From JAIBJN01 sp963830885 (GTDB lineage Bacteria > Actinomycetota > Thermoleophilia > Gaiellales > Gaiellaceae), in assembly GCA_963830885.1 (NCBI GenBank), contig CAWHOA010000015.1, forward strand, positions 1 to 64,000: DNA of 64,000 bases. The letters are read 5' to 3'. Of the stretch, positions 52,460 through 60,812 are shown in pieces (the stretch's first letter is position 1; every line of letters begins with the position of its first letter). The position numbers and the translations under genes are program-made. The notes under the pieces were generated by a model, which was not told the DNA's origin, ran no database searches, and saw only the letters and a program-made list of their open reading frames with translations.

Positions 52460-53067
52460 AGCAGCACCTCGGCGACCAGCTCCGGCCTCCCCTCGGGCCC
52501 GCCATCCTGGAAGCGGACGAGAGTGTCGCCGATGAGGACGTCGGAGTCGAGCCGGTCGACGCCGAGGATCTCCGCGAGCGCGATTGCCTTGTCCTCCGGG
52601 TCCTGCGCCCGCAGGTGCAGCTCGCCGAGGCGCAGCTCGTCGCTGCGCGTCAGGAGCTCGTCGATCCACTCGCGCGGCGGATGCACCTCGAGGCGGTAAC
52701 CGGCCTCGGTGGCGATGAACGTCCGCTTTCCCGGATGGTCCTGAATCTTGAGGCCGAGGTCGGCGGCGCGCTCCAGCGCCTCGGTGTAGCCGTCGTCGTC
52801 GAGCGCGATGCCGATGTGGTCGATGCGCGGATGCTCCCAGTGGCCGGGCTGGAGCACGACGTTCACTGCCCCGCGCGAGAGCTCAACGAGCCGCAGCCGG
52901 AAGCCCAGCGCGTCGAGCTCCTCCCAGGACGTCCCGGCCTCGAACCACTCGGAGGCCTCGCCGCGCCAGCCGTAGCGTCCGAGCAGCTCGAAGCCGAGCT
53001 TGCCCAGGTAGCGGGCCTCCAGGAGCCGGACCTTGCTCGAGACGAGGTGGTAGTGGAAGAGCTGCAC
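52456..53067 (-). CDS. VOC-family protein (two-module)
   Basis: A 203-residue protein from GTG 53067 with two halves of the glyoxalase fold: FHYHLVSSKVRLLEARYLGK, then IDHIGIALDDDGYTEALERA, FIATEAGYRLEVHPP and a C-terminal module LRLGELHLRAQDPEDKAIAL. The metal-ligand positions (His near residue 5, Glu in YRLEVH) are present in part. It overlaps the purM start by 4 bp, so it is first in the purine operon; the reason for that link is not known. Confidence 0.82.
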   Translation of the reverse strand: MQLFHYHLVSSKVRLLEARYLGKLGFELLGRYGWRGEASEWFEAGTSWEELDALGFRLRLVELSRGAVNVVLQPGHWEHPRIDHIGIALDDDGYTEALERAADLGLKIQDHPGKRTFIATEAGYRLEVHPPREWIDELLTRSDELRLGELHLRAQDPEDKAIALAEILGVDRLDSDVLIGDTLVRFQDGGPEGRPELVAEVLL

Positions 53068-53183
53068 CGGGCCGAGCCATCGTAACCCGGCGCCCCGTCG
53101 TGGTAGGGCCCGCGGCGAGCGCCGTGCGCCGGATCCTCACGACCGACTACGATGCGCGGCGACCGTTCGAGAAGGAGGAGCCG

Positions 53184-53447
53184 ATGACGAGCACACAGCC
53201 GCCGCCCCCGCCGCCCCCGCCTCCGGCGAGCGGCTACGAGCGCCAGTACTACCCGATGCCGTCGATGCCGGCGCCTCCGGCCGAGTTGATCGTCTTCCTG
53301 CTGATGTGGGTCGTGGTGCTGATCGTCACCGTGGCCGCCGACTCGGTCGACTGGCCCGCCTTTCTGACGGCGACGACCGTGCTCTCGGCCGCCTTCATCA
53401 TCTCGCGCGGGATCGCTAAGGCCGGCAAGGTCTTCGAAGGCCGCTAG
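53184..53447 (+). CDS. Small membrane protein with proline-rich N-terminus
   Basis: An 87-residue protein from ATG 53184, with AAGGAGG 5-11 nt upstream. The N-terminus has a run of nine prolines, then YYPMPSMPAPPAE. Two helices follow: LIVFLLMWVVVLIVTVAADS and FLTATTVLSAAFIISRGIAK. The proline-rich tail would face the cytoplasm and could bind a partner. Family unknown. Confidence 0.75.
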   Translation: MTSTQPPPPPPPPPASGYERQYYPMPSMPAPPAELIVFLLMWVVVLIVTVAADSVDWPAFLTATTVLSAAFIISRGIAKAGKVFEGR

Positions 53448-53538
53448 TCGAGCCCGTTCCTGGCCCGCGCGGCGGGTTTCCCGTTGCCAGACGGCCCTTC
53501 TCGGCGTACCGTTTGGCCACCGTGTCGAAGGGGACGAC

Positions 53539-54996
53539 GTGCTGACGGTCGGCGATCTGGCGGCCCTGCCCGATCTCGAGCTGCCCGTGGCCGCGGGCGC
53601 CGAGGGGCTGGAGAACGCCGTCAGCTGGCTCCACGTCTCGGAGCTGACCGATCCGACCAGGTGGCTCGAGGGCGGCGAGTTCCTGCTGACCACGGGGCTC
53701 GGCCTGGGCGAGGCGGCGGCCTCGCAGCGCGCGTACGTCCGGCGGCTCGCCCGCCACGGCGTGGCCGGCCTCGGCTTCGGCACCGGCTTCGGGTTCACCG
53801 ACGTTCCCGAAGCGGTCGTCCGGGAGGCGGACAAGCTCTCGTTCCCCGTGCTGGCGGTCCCGTACGAGGTGCCCTTCGTCGCGATCACGAAGTCCGCCTT
53901 CACGCACCTCGCCAACGAGCAGCTCGAACAGCAGACCCGCGCGCTGGCCGTGCACGAGCGGCTCTCCGACGCGGTCATCCGCGGGCGCGGCGTCCAGGCG
54001 CTGCTCGGCATCGTCTGCAGCCACCTCGACTGCAGCCTCGCCCTGGTGGACGAGGACGGCCGCGTCCTCGGCGAGCGTCACTCCAGGCGACACGCGAGCT
54101 TCGACGACGCGCTCGAGCTCCCGGTGGTCGCCGACGGCGAGCCTGCCACGCTGCGCGCGGCGCGGGAAGGGAGGCCGTTCGAGGAGTACGACAGGCTCGT
54201 CCTCCACCACGGCCAGACGGCGCTCGCGTTCGAGCTGTCGCGGCGCCGTGCCGTGAGCGCTGCCGAGCTGCGGCTGGCCGGCGACCTGCTGGAGGATCTC
54301 GAGGGCGAGCGGCTGGACGAGCGCGAGACGGGCCGGCGGATGGTCGCGTTCGGGCTCGAGCCGGCGCGTGCCTACGCGGCGCTCCTCGCCGCGCCGCGCG
54401 ACGGGCTCAGCGGCGAGCAGGTGCGCCGCGAGATCGCCGAGGAGCTCGACCGCCGGCGCGTCCGCTACCTCTCGACGGCGCGACGCGACCGCGCGACGTT
54501 CCTCGTCGAGGCCGCCGGCGAGGACGAGGCCATGGCGCTCGCCGAGAGGATCGTCAAGGCGGGCTCGCAGGCCCGGGTCGGAGTCGGCAGGCCGGCGCAG
54601 GGGCGCGCGCTCGGCCGGAGCCTCCTCGAGGCGCGCGCCGCGCTCGACGCCGGAGGCGGCGCCGTCTCCTCGTACCGCGATCTCGGCTCGCTCGAGCTCC
54701 TGCTGAGCCTGCCGGACGCGGCGCTGGAGGCCTTCGTCGACCGCGTGCTCGGCCCGGCCGCCGACAGCGAGCGGCTGATGGACTCGCTGGCGGCGCTGCT
54801 CGACTCGGGCTGCCGCTGGAGCGACGCCGCCGAGGCGCTCGGCGTGCACAGGCATACGCTCCGCTACCGCATGGAGCGGTTGCGGGAGCAGACGGGGCGC
54901 CACCCTGACGACCCGGGTGAGCGCATGGAGCTGTGGCTCGCGGTCAAGGCCAGGCAGGCCCTCGCGGCCAGGAACGGAAGGAGCACTGCAGCGTGA
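53539..54996 (+). CDS. PucR-family transcriptional regulator
   Basis: A 485-residue regulator. The N-terminal PucR domain (LTVGDLAALPDLELPVAAGA, EGGEFLLTTGLGLGE) senses a purine-like or amine ligand. A GGDEF-like middle follows, and the C-terminal PucR HTH is LLDSGCRWSDAAEALGVHRH-TLRYRMERL. Start GTG 53539 has AAGGGG upstream. It overlaps the aminotransferase gene (GTGA) and probably controls it; such regulators often govern amine, GABA or purine catabolism. Confidence 0.92.
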   Translation: MLTVGDLAALPDLELPVAAGAEGLENAVSWLHVSELTDPTRWLEGGEFLLTTGLGLGEAAASQRAYVRRLARHGVAGLGFGTGFGFTDVPEAVVREADKLSFPVLAVPYEVPFVAITKSAFTHLANEQLEQQTRALAVHERLSDAVIRGRGVQALLGIVCSHLDCSLALVDEDGRVLGERHSRRHASFDDALELPVVADGEPATLRAAREGRPFEEYDRLVLHHGQTALAFELSRRRAVSAAELRLAGDLLEDLEGERLDERETGRRMVAFGLEPARAYAALLAAPRDGLSGEQVRREIAEELDRRRVRYLSTARRDRATFLVEAAGEDEAMALAERIVKAGSQARVGVGRPAQGRALGRSLLEARAALDAGGGAVSSYRDLGSLELLLSLPDAALEAFVDRVLGPAADSERLMDSLAALLDSGCRWSDAAEALGVHRHTLRYRMERLREQTGRHPDDPGERMELWLAVKARQALAARNGRSTAA

Positions 54997-56339
54997 CGAC
55001 GGTCGACCATCTCTGGCGGCACTTCACACCCGCCGGCGCGGGCCACATCGTGATCGAGCGCGGGGAGGGGTGCTACATCTGGGACTCCGAGGGGAAGCGT
55101 TACCTCGACGCGCTCTCCGCCCTCTACTGCGTCAACATCGGCTACGGCCCCTGGCCGGAGATGGCCGAGGCGGCGAAGCGGCAGGTCGAGGAGCTGCCCT
55201 TCTTCTCCAACTGGGTCGGCTTCGAGCACGAGCCCGCGCTCGCGCTCGCGGACAAGCTCAGCGAGCTCCTGCCCGTCGACGTCGGCAGGATCTTCTTCGT
55301 GGGCGGCGGCTCCGAGGCGATCGAGTCGGCGCTCAAGATCGCGCGCCAGTACCACCGGCTGCGCGGCGAGCCGACGCGGACCAAGTTCATCACGCGGCGC
55401 AGCGCGTACCACGGGACGACGCTCGGTGCGCTCTCGATCAACGGGAGCCCCGCGCTGCGCGCGCAGTTCGAGCCGCTGCTGCCCGGCTGCTTCCGCGCGC
55501 CCATGCCGTACCGCTACCGCTGCCCGTACTGCGCCGAGAAGGGCGGCTGCACGCTCCAGTGCGCCGACGAGATCGACGGGATCGTCCAGAACGAGGGCCC
55601 GGAGACCGTCGCCGCGGTGATCCTCGAGCCGGTGCAGAACTCGGGCGGCTCCATCGTCCCGCCGGAGGGCTACTTCGACCGCGTCCGCGAGATCTGCGAC
55701 GCGAACGGGCTCCTGCTCGTCGCCGACGAGGTGATCTGCGGCTTCGGTCGGGTCGGCGACTGGTTCGGCTCGACCCGGTACGGGATCCAGCCGGACCTGA
55801 TGACGCTCGCGAAGGGGATCACCTCCGCGTACGCGCCCCTCGGCGCCGTCGTCGCCTCTGAGAAGGCGATCGAGCCGTTCTTCGGCGAGCCGCAGAACAT
55901 GCTCACGCACGGGATCACGTTCGGCGGGCACCCGCTCTCGTGCGCGATCGCGCTCGCCAACATCGACGTCTACGAGAGCGAGGGCCTGATCCAGCGGGTG
56001 CGGGAGCTCGGGCCGGAGCTGCGCGCTCGCTGCGAGCAGCTGATGGCCGACCACCCGATGGTGGGCGACGTGCGCGGCGACGGGTACTTCTACTCGCTCG
56101 AGCTCGTGAAGGACAAGGAGACGAAGGAGACGTTCGCTCCGGCCGAGCGCGACCAGCTGATCAAGGGCTTCCTGACGCCGCGGATGCGCGAGCTCGGCGT
56201 CTACACGCGCTTCGACGACCGAGCGGAGACGTGCGCGCAGTTCGCCCCGCCGTTCGTCGCCGGGCTGGACGAGTTCGACGAGATGGTGGCAGTCTTGCGC
56301 CAGGTCCTCGACGAGGCCTGGGAGCGGATCAACGCATGA
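54993..56339 (+). CDS. Class III (omega) aminotransferase
   Basis: A 448-residue PLP enzyme from GTG 54993. Motifs: GKRYLDALSALYCVNIGYGP, GGGSEAIESALKIARQYH (phosphate-binding GS-E-A), LLVADEVICGFGRVGDWFG (Asp for PLP N1) and the Schiff-base Lys in LMTLAKGITSAYAPLGAVV. It resembles omega-amino acid:pyruvate or putrescine/taurine aminotransferases. With the aldehyde dehydrogenase 10 bp downstream it would convert an omega-amine to the acid via the aldehyde. A CPYCAEKGGC insertion at about residue 172 suggests a small Cys-rich loop. Confidence 0.92.
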   Translation: MTTVDHLWRHFTPAGAGHIVIERGEGCYIWDSEGKRYLDALSALYCVNIGYGPWPEMAEAAKRQVEELPFFSNWVGFEHEPALALADKLSELLPVDVGRIFFVGGGSEAIESALKIARQYHRLRGEPTRTKFITRRSAYHGTTLGALSINGSPALRAQFEPLLPGCFRAPMPYRYRCPYCAEKGGCTLQCADEIDGIVQNEGPETVAAVILEPVQNSGGSIVPPEGYFDRVREICDANGLLLVADEVICGFGRVGDWFGSTRYGIQPDLMTLAKGITSAYAPLGAVVASEKAIEPFFGEPQNMLTHGITFGGHPLSCAIALANIDVYESEGLIQRVRELGPELRARCEQLMADHPMVGDVRGDGYFYSLELVKDKETKETFAPAERDQLIKGFLTPRMRELGVYTRFDDRAETCAQFAPPFVAGLDEFDEMVAVLRQVLDEAWERINA

Positions 56340-56349
56340 GGAGGAATCG

Positions 56350-57810
56350 ATGGCGGTCACGGTGAGGACCCTGCAGAACTTCATCGCGGGCGAGTGGGTC
56401 GACGCGACGAGCGACGAGGCGCGCGAGATCGTCTCGCCGGTTACCGGCGAGAAGCTCGCCGACGCTCCCAACGCCAGTGAGGAGGACGTCGTGCGCGCGG
56501 CGCGGGCCGCGCGGGAGGCTCAGCCGAAGTGGGCGGCACTCTCGGCGTGGGACCGCGCCGAGGTCTGCCACAAGATCGCGGACCTGATCGAGGAGCGGCG
56601 CGACGATTTCGCGCGCGAGCTCTCGCTCGAGCAGGGCAAGCCGTTCACGGCCGAGGCGATCCCGGACATCGACGAGACGGCGGAGAACTTCCGCCTCGCC
56701 GCCGAGGACGTCAAGCGGATGGAGACGGCGATCATCCCCTCCCGGGACGTGAACAAGCGGATCCTCACGTTCCGGAAGCCGAACGGCGTCTACGCGTCGA
56801 TCACGCCGTGGAACTTCCCCACGTTGATCCCGGTGGAGCTGATCGCGCCCGGGATCGCGGCCGGAAACACCATGGTCTGCAAGCCGTCGGAGTGGACGCC
56901 GATCGCGATGGCCAACTTCATGCAGATCATGGCCGACGCCGGGCTGCCCGAGGGCGTCGTCAACGTCATCTACGGCGACGGCAGGGTCGGCGAGCGGCTG
57001 ATCACCGACGAGAACATCGACTGCGTCGGCTTCATCGGCTCGCACACGACGGCGGAGAAGATCGTCCGCGCCGCCGGCCTCAAGCGGTCGCTGATCGAGG
57101 CGAGCGGCAACGGGCCTGTCGTCGTCTGCGCCGACGCCGACCTGGAGGCCGCGGCGAAGGGCGCCGTCTTCGGCGGCTTCTTCTGCGCCGGTCAGGTCTG
57201 CTGCGCCACCGAGCGCGTGCTCGTGGACAAGCGCGTCCACGACGACTTCCTCGCGGCCGTCGTCAAGGAAGCCGACGGCTGGAAGCTCGGCGACCCGTTC
57301 GACGATGCGACCCTCGTCGGCCCCATGAACAACGAGCCGACGGCCCAGAAGATGGACGCGCACCTCGAGGATGCGCTCGCCAAGGGCGCCGAGATCGTCG
57401 TCGGCGGCTCGCGGGCCTCCGGGCACCCCACCGAGCTCTACTACCAGCCGACCGTCGTCGACGGCGTCGGCGTCGACACGCTCATCAACCGCGACGAGAC
57501 GTTCGGGCCGATCGTGCCGTTGATCACCGTGGCCGACGACGACGAGGCGCTCGCCGTGGCCAACGACTCGCACCTCGGCCTCCAGGCGGCGGTCTACACC
57601 CGGAGCCTGAAGCGCGCCTTCCGCTACCTCGACCACCTCCAGGTCGGCAACGTCGTCGTCAACGACTCGACCGACTACTGGGAGGCGCACGAGCCGTTCG
57701 GCGGCGCGTCCGGCACCCGCACCGGCTGGGGCCGCATCGGCGGCCGCTACACGATGCTCGACATGACCGACCTGAAGACCGCCGTTCTCGACGTCGGCGG
57801 GCTCGAATGA
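56350..57810 (+). CDS. NAD(P)-dependent aldehyde dehydrogenase
   Basis: A 486-residue ALDH with GGAAT just before the ATG. Motifs: TPWNFPTLIPVELIAPGIAA (Asn of the oxyanion hole), CKPSEWTPIA, FIGSHTTAEKI, the general-base Glu in LIEASGNGPVVV and the nucleophile in GGFFCAGQVCCATERVL. ETFGPIVPLI follows. It resembles succinate- or methylmalonate-semialdehyde dehydrogenases. Paired with the omega-aminotransferase and PucR gene it forms an amine- or omega-amino-acid-degradation operon. Confidence 0.93.
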   Translation: MAVTVRTLQNFIAGEWVDATSDEAREIVSPVTGEKLADAPNASEEDVVRAARAAREAQPKWAALSAWDRAEVCHKIADLIEERRDDFARELSLEQGKPFTAEAIPDIDETAENFRLAAEDVKRMETAIIPSRDVNKRILTFRKPNGVYASITPWNFPTLIPVELIAPGIAAGNTMVCKPSEWTPIAMANFMQIMADAGLPEGVVNVIYGDGRVGERLITDENIDCVGFIGSHTTAEKIVRAAGLKRSLIEASGNGPVVVCADADLEAAAKGAVFGGFFCAGQVCCATERVLVDKRVHDDFLAAVVKEADGWKLGDPFDDATLVGPMNNEPTAQKMDAHLEDALAKGAEIVVGGSRASGHPTELYYQPTVVDGVGVDTLINRDETFGPIVPLITVADDDEALAVANDSHLGLQAAVYTRSLKRAFRYLDHLQVGNVVVNDSTDYWEAHEPFGGASGTRTGWGRIGGRYTMLDMTDLKTAVLDVGGLE

Positions 57811-57902
57811 CCCGCACCGGGGATTTCTATGGCTTGACGGCCATCCGATGAGAGGGTAAGGATCCCTCGAGCTATCTGCAGTTACGGGAAAGGGGAGCAC
57901 TG

Positions 57903-59339
57903 ATGAGACGTCCGACACGAGCCCTCTTGTACGGGCTGGTCCTCGGCGGCGTCCTGCTTGTGACGGCGTCGGCAGCCGTCGCGGGGCACGACAACGATCC
58001 GAGAACCAAGAACTTCCACCCAATGGGCGACACGAACGACAACCGGCCGGTCGAAACCTTCGGTGAGGCGTTCTTCACCGACGCGGCGTTCCAGGGCAAG
58101 ATCGCCTACCAGGGCACCTGGATCGGCGGGTTCCGCACGATCAACATCGCGGCGCCGGGGAACCCAAAGGTGCTCGCCGAGGTGGACTGCGGCGTCGAGC
58201 AGGGCGACATCGGCGTCTACGGCAACCTCGTGTTCCGCTCCATTGATCTACCCGTGGTGGCCGACACGCCCGAGGAGACGTGCACCGACGAGTTCGCCGA
58301 CGGTGCGGGCTTCGAGGGTGTTCAGATCTTCCAGGTGGACGACCCGAAGAAGGCGAGCGCGGACGACCTCGTGACGGCCGTGGCCACCGACTGCGGGTCG
58401 CACACGCATACGGTCGTGCCGGACCCGGCGAACGATCGCGTCCTCATCTACGTCGCGAACAGCGCCGTGGGCCCGGAGTACGCCGCAGGCGACACGGTCT
58501 GGGGCCACCAGTGCTCCGAGCCCCACAACAAGTTCCAGATCATCGAGGTTCCCCTCGACGCGCCCGAGGACGCGGCGCTCCTCGCCGATGTCCCGCTCGG
58601 CCTCGACCCGACAGGGGCTCACACGTCGTGCCACGACATCGGGGTGCTTCAGAACAAGGGGACCGACCTCGCCGTGTGCGCGGCCGGTCACGCCGTGATT
58701 TTCGACATCAGCGACCCGGCCGCCCCGACGAAGCTGACCGACTTCACGGCGCCGGGCGTCACCACCTGGCACTCCGCCGCGTTCTCGTGGGACGGCAGCG
58801 TCACCGTGATGGGCTGGGAGCCCGGCGGCGGCATCTTCCCGCGCTGCCTGGCGACGGGCTCCCCGCTGGCGCCCTTCGACGAGCCGGGCGTCCAGACGGC
58901 CGACATGAAGAGCATCTTCTTCTTCGACACGGAGTCCGGCGACCTGCTCGGGAAGTGGGTCCTCCCGCGGCCGCAGACGACGGCGGAGAACTGCACGATC
59001 CACAACTACAGCATCGTTCCCACGGGGAAGCGGGACGTGCTCACGACGGCCGCCTACCAGGCCGGCACGTACGTCGTCGACTTCACGAACCCGGCGAGCC
59101 CGAAGACGGTTGCGTGGTCCGACCCGCCGCCCATCCCCTGCTGCACGGACGCGCTCGAGGCGGGCGGAATCGACCTCAGCCTCGGCGGGGCGTGGGGCAG
59201 CTACTGGTACAACAACTTCATCTACGAGACGAACATCACGGAGGGCCTCAACGTCTTCCGGCTGTCGAGCAAGGTGACCGCGGGGGCGAAGAAGTTCCCG
59301 CGGCTCAACCCGCAGACCCAGGTTGGGCCCGTCGGGTAG
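57903..59339 (+). CDS. Secreted LVIVD-repeat protein
   Basis: A 478-residue exported protein. Signal peptide RALLYGLVLGGVLLVTASAA-VAG. Propeller blades: FRTINIAAPGNPKVLAEVDC, FEGVQIFQVDDPKKASADDL, GHAVIFDISDPAAPTKLTDF, GTYVVDFTNPASPKTVAW. Conserved His/Cys clusters (DCGSHTHTVVPD, GAHTSCHDIGV, ENCTIHNYSIVP) could bind metal. No anchor is seen. A strong GAAAGGGGAG ribosome site precedes ATG 57903. It is a distant relative of the protein at 20705 but without a PA domain. Confidence 0.87.
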   Translation: MRRPTRALLYGLVLGGVLLVTASAAVAGHDNDPRTKNFHPMGDTNDNRPVETFGEAFFTDAAFQGKIAYQGTWIGGFRTINIAAPGNPKVLAEVDCGVEQGDIGVYGNLVFRSIDLPVVADTPEETCTDEFADGAGFEGVQIFQVDDPKKASADDLVTAVATDCGSHTHTVVPDPANDRVLIYVANSAVGPEYAAGDTVWGHQCSEPHNKFQIIEVPLDAPEDAALLADVPLGLDPTGAHTSCHDIGVLQNKGTDLAVCAAGHAVIFDISDPAAPTKLTDFTAPGVTTWHSAAFSWDGSVTVMGWEPGGGIFPRCLATGSPLAPFDEPGVQTADMKSIFFFDTESGDLLGKWVLPRPQTTAENCTIHNYSIVPTGKRDVLTTAAYQAGTYVVDFTNPASPKTVAWSDPPPIPCCTDALEAGGIDLSLGGAWGSYWYNNFIYETNITEGLNVFRLSSKVTAGAKKFPRLNPQTQVGPVG

Positions 59340-59360
59340 AAGAGCGGGCTCAGGTGGTTC

Positions 59361-59390
59361 ACGAGGGGCGGCGGCGACGCCGCCCCTCGT
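59361..59390. terminator. Bidirectional terminator between LVIVD gene and purF
   Basis: Perfect 13-bp stem (59361-59373 with 59378-59390), 4-nt loop, between converging genes. Confidence 0.8.
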
Positions 59391-59426
59391 CGTTGTCCGG
59401 CCTGCAGGGTCGCCGGGCCGGCCAGG

Positions 59427-60812
59427 CTACGCGGGCGCCCGCTCGAAGCGGAGCTTCGCCAGGCGGAGGTTCTCGGGGATCCGCGTGGGATAGCTCTTCG
59501 TCAGGCAGGCGCGGCAGAAGGAGTCGGCCGGGCGGCGCGTCGCCTCCTGCAGGCCCTCGAGGGAGAGGTAGGCCAGGCTCGTGGCGCCGATTTCCTCGCG
59601 GACGTCGTCGACCTCGCGGCCGGCGGCGATCAGTTCGTCCTCGCCGGCCATGTCGATCCCGTAGAAGCACGGCGAGACGATCGGCGGCGACGAGATGCGC
59701 ACGTGCACCTCGGTCGCGCCGGACTCGAAGAGCATCGCCACGATCTGGCGGGTGGTCGAGCCGCGGACGATCGAGTCGTCCACGACCACGACGCGCTTCC
59801 CGCGCACCTCGGCCAGCGGGTTGAACTTCATGCGGATGCCGCGCTCCCGCAGCCCCTGGTCGGGCTGGATGAACGTACGCCCGACGTAGCGGTTCTTGAT
59901 CAGGCCCTCCTGGAACGGGGTTCCGCTCGCGCGCGCAAAGCCGATCGCGGCCGGCGTGCCCGAGTCCGGAATGGCCATGACGAGGTCGGCATCGGCCGGC
60001 GCCTCGGAGGCCAGCCGCTCGCCCATGCGGACCCGCGCGCCGTGCAGCTCCACGCCGCGGAGGGTCGAGTCCGGTCGGGCGAAGTAGATGAACTCGAAGA
60101 TGCAGAGCGCGCCGCCGTCGCGCGGCTCGACCGCCCGCTCCGCCCGTACGCCCTCTGCGTCCACGACGACGAGCTCGCCGGGCTGCAGCTCCCGCACGAG
60201 CTCGGCGCCGAGGAGGTCGAAGGCGCAGTCCTCGGAGGCGAGCAGGTGGTCGTCGCCCAGCTTGCCCAGCGCGAGCGGCCGAATCCCGTCCGGGTCGCGG
60301 AAGCCGATCAGCTTCCCCTCGGAGAGGAGCACCGCCGCGAACGCGCCCTCGATGCGCGCCATGGCCGCGCTCACCGCCTCCTCGAGGGGGCGCTCGTCGT
60401 GCGCGACCAGCGCGGCGATCACCTCGGTGTCGGAGGTGGAAGAGAGGCGCACGCCTCTCGCCACGAGCTCGTCCCGCAGCTCCGCCGTGTTCGTGAGGTT
60501 GCCGTTGTGGGCGAGCGCGACCGTACGGGCCGGGCCGTGCTGGACGATCGGCTGCGCGTTCGTCCACTGGGTCGAGCCCGTCGTCGAGTAGCGGCAATGG
60601 CCGATCGCCGTCTGGCCGCGCAGCCCGCGGAGCTTCTCCTCGGAGAAGACCTGGCTGACGAGGCCCATGTCCCTGAGCACGGTCAACCGTCCCTGGTCGG
60701 AGACGGCGATCCCGGCGGACTCCTGCCCGCGGTGCTGCAGCGCGAAGAGCCCGAAGTAGGAGAGCCGGGCGACGTCGCGGTCGGGGCCGTGGATGCCGAC
60801 GACGCCGCACAT
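59427..60812 (-). CDS. purF: Amidophosphoribosyltransferase
   Basis: A 461-residue PurF, first committed step of purine synthesis. The chain starts MCGVVGIHG, with the glutaminase Cys at position 2 and no propeptide. Then ALQHRGQESAGIAVS, GHCRYSTTGS, HNGNLTN, and the PRPP loop VVVVDDSIVRGSTTRQIV. The C-terminal Cys-rich segment SFCRACLTKSYP may hold an Fe-S cluster with upstream Cys residues (CIFEFIYF, SPCFYGID), as in Bacillus-type PurF. It follows purL directly. Confidence 0.96.
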   Translation of the reverse strand: MCGVVGIHGPDRDVARLSYFGLFALQHRGQESAGIAVSDQGRLTVLRDMGLVSQVFSEEKLRGLRGQTAIGHCRYSTTGSTQWTNAQPIVQHGPARTVALAHNGNLTNTAELRDELVARGVRLSSTSDTEVIAALVAHDERPLEEAVSAAMARIEGAFAAVLLSEGKLIGFRDPDGIRPLALGKLGDDHLLASEDCAFDLLGAELVRELQPGELVVVDAEGVRAERAVEPRDGGALCIFEFIYFARPDSTLRGVELHGARVRMGERLASEAPADADLVMAIPDSGTPAAIGFARASGTPFQEGLIKNRYVGRTFIQPDQGLRERGIRMKFNPLAEVRGKRVVVVDDSIVRGSTTRQIVAMLFESGATEVHVRISSPPIVSPCFYGIDMAGEDELIAAGREVDDVREEIGATSLAYLSLEGLQEATRRPADSFCRACLTKSYPTRIPENLRLAKLRFERAPA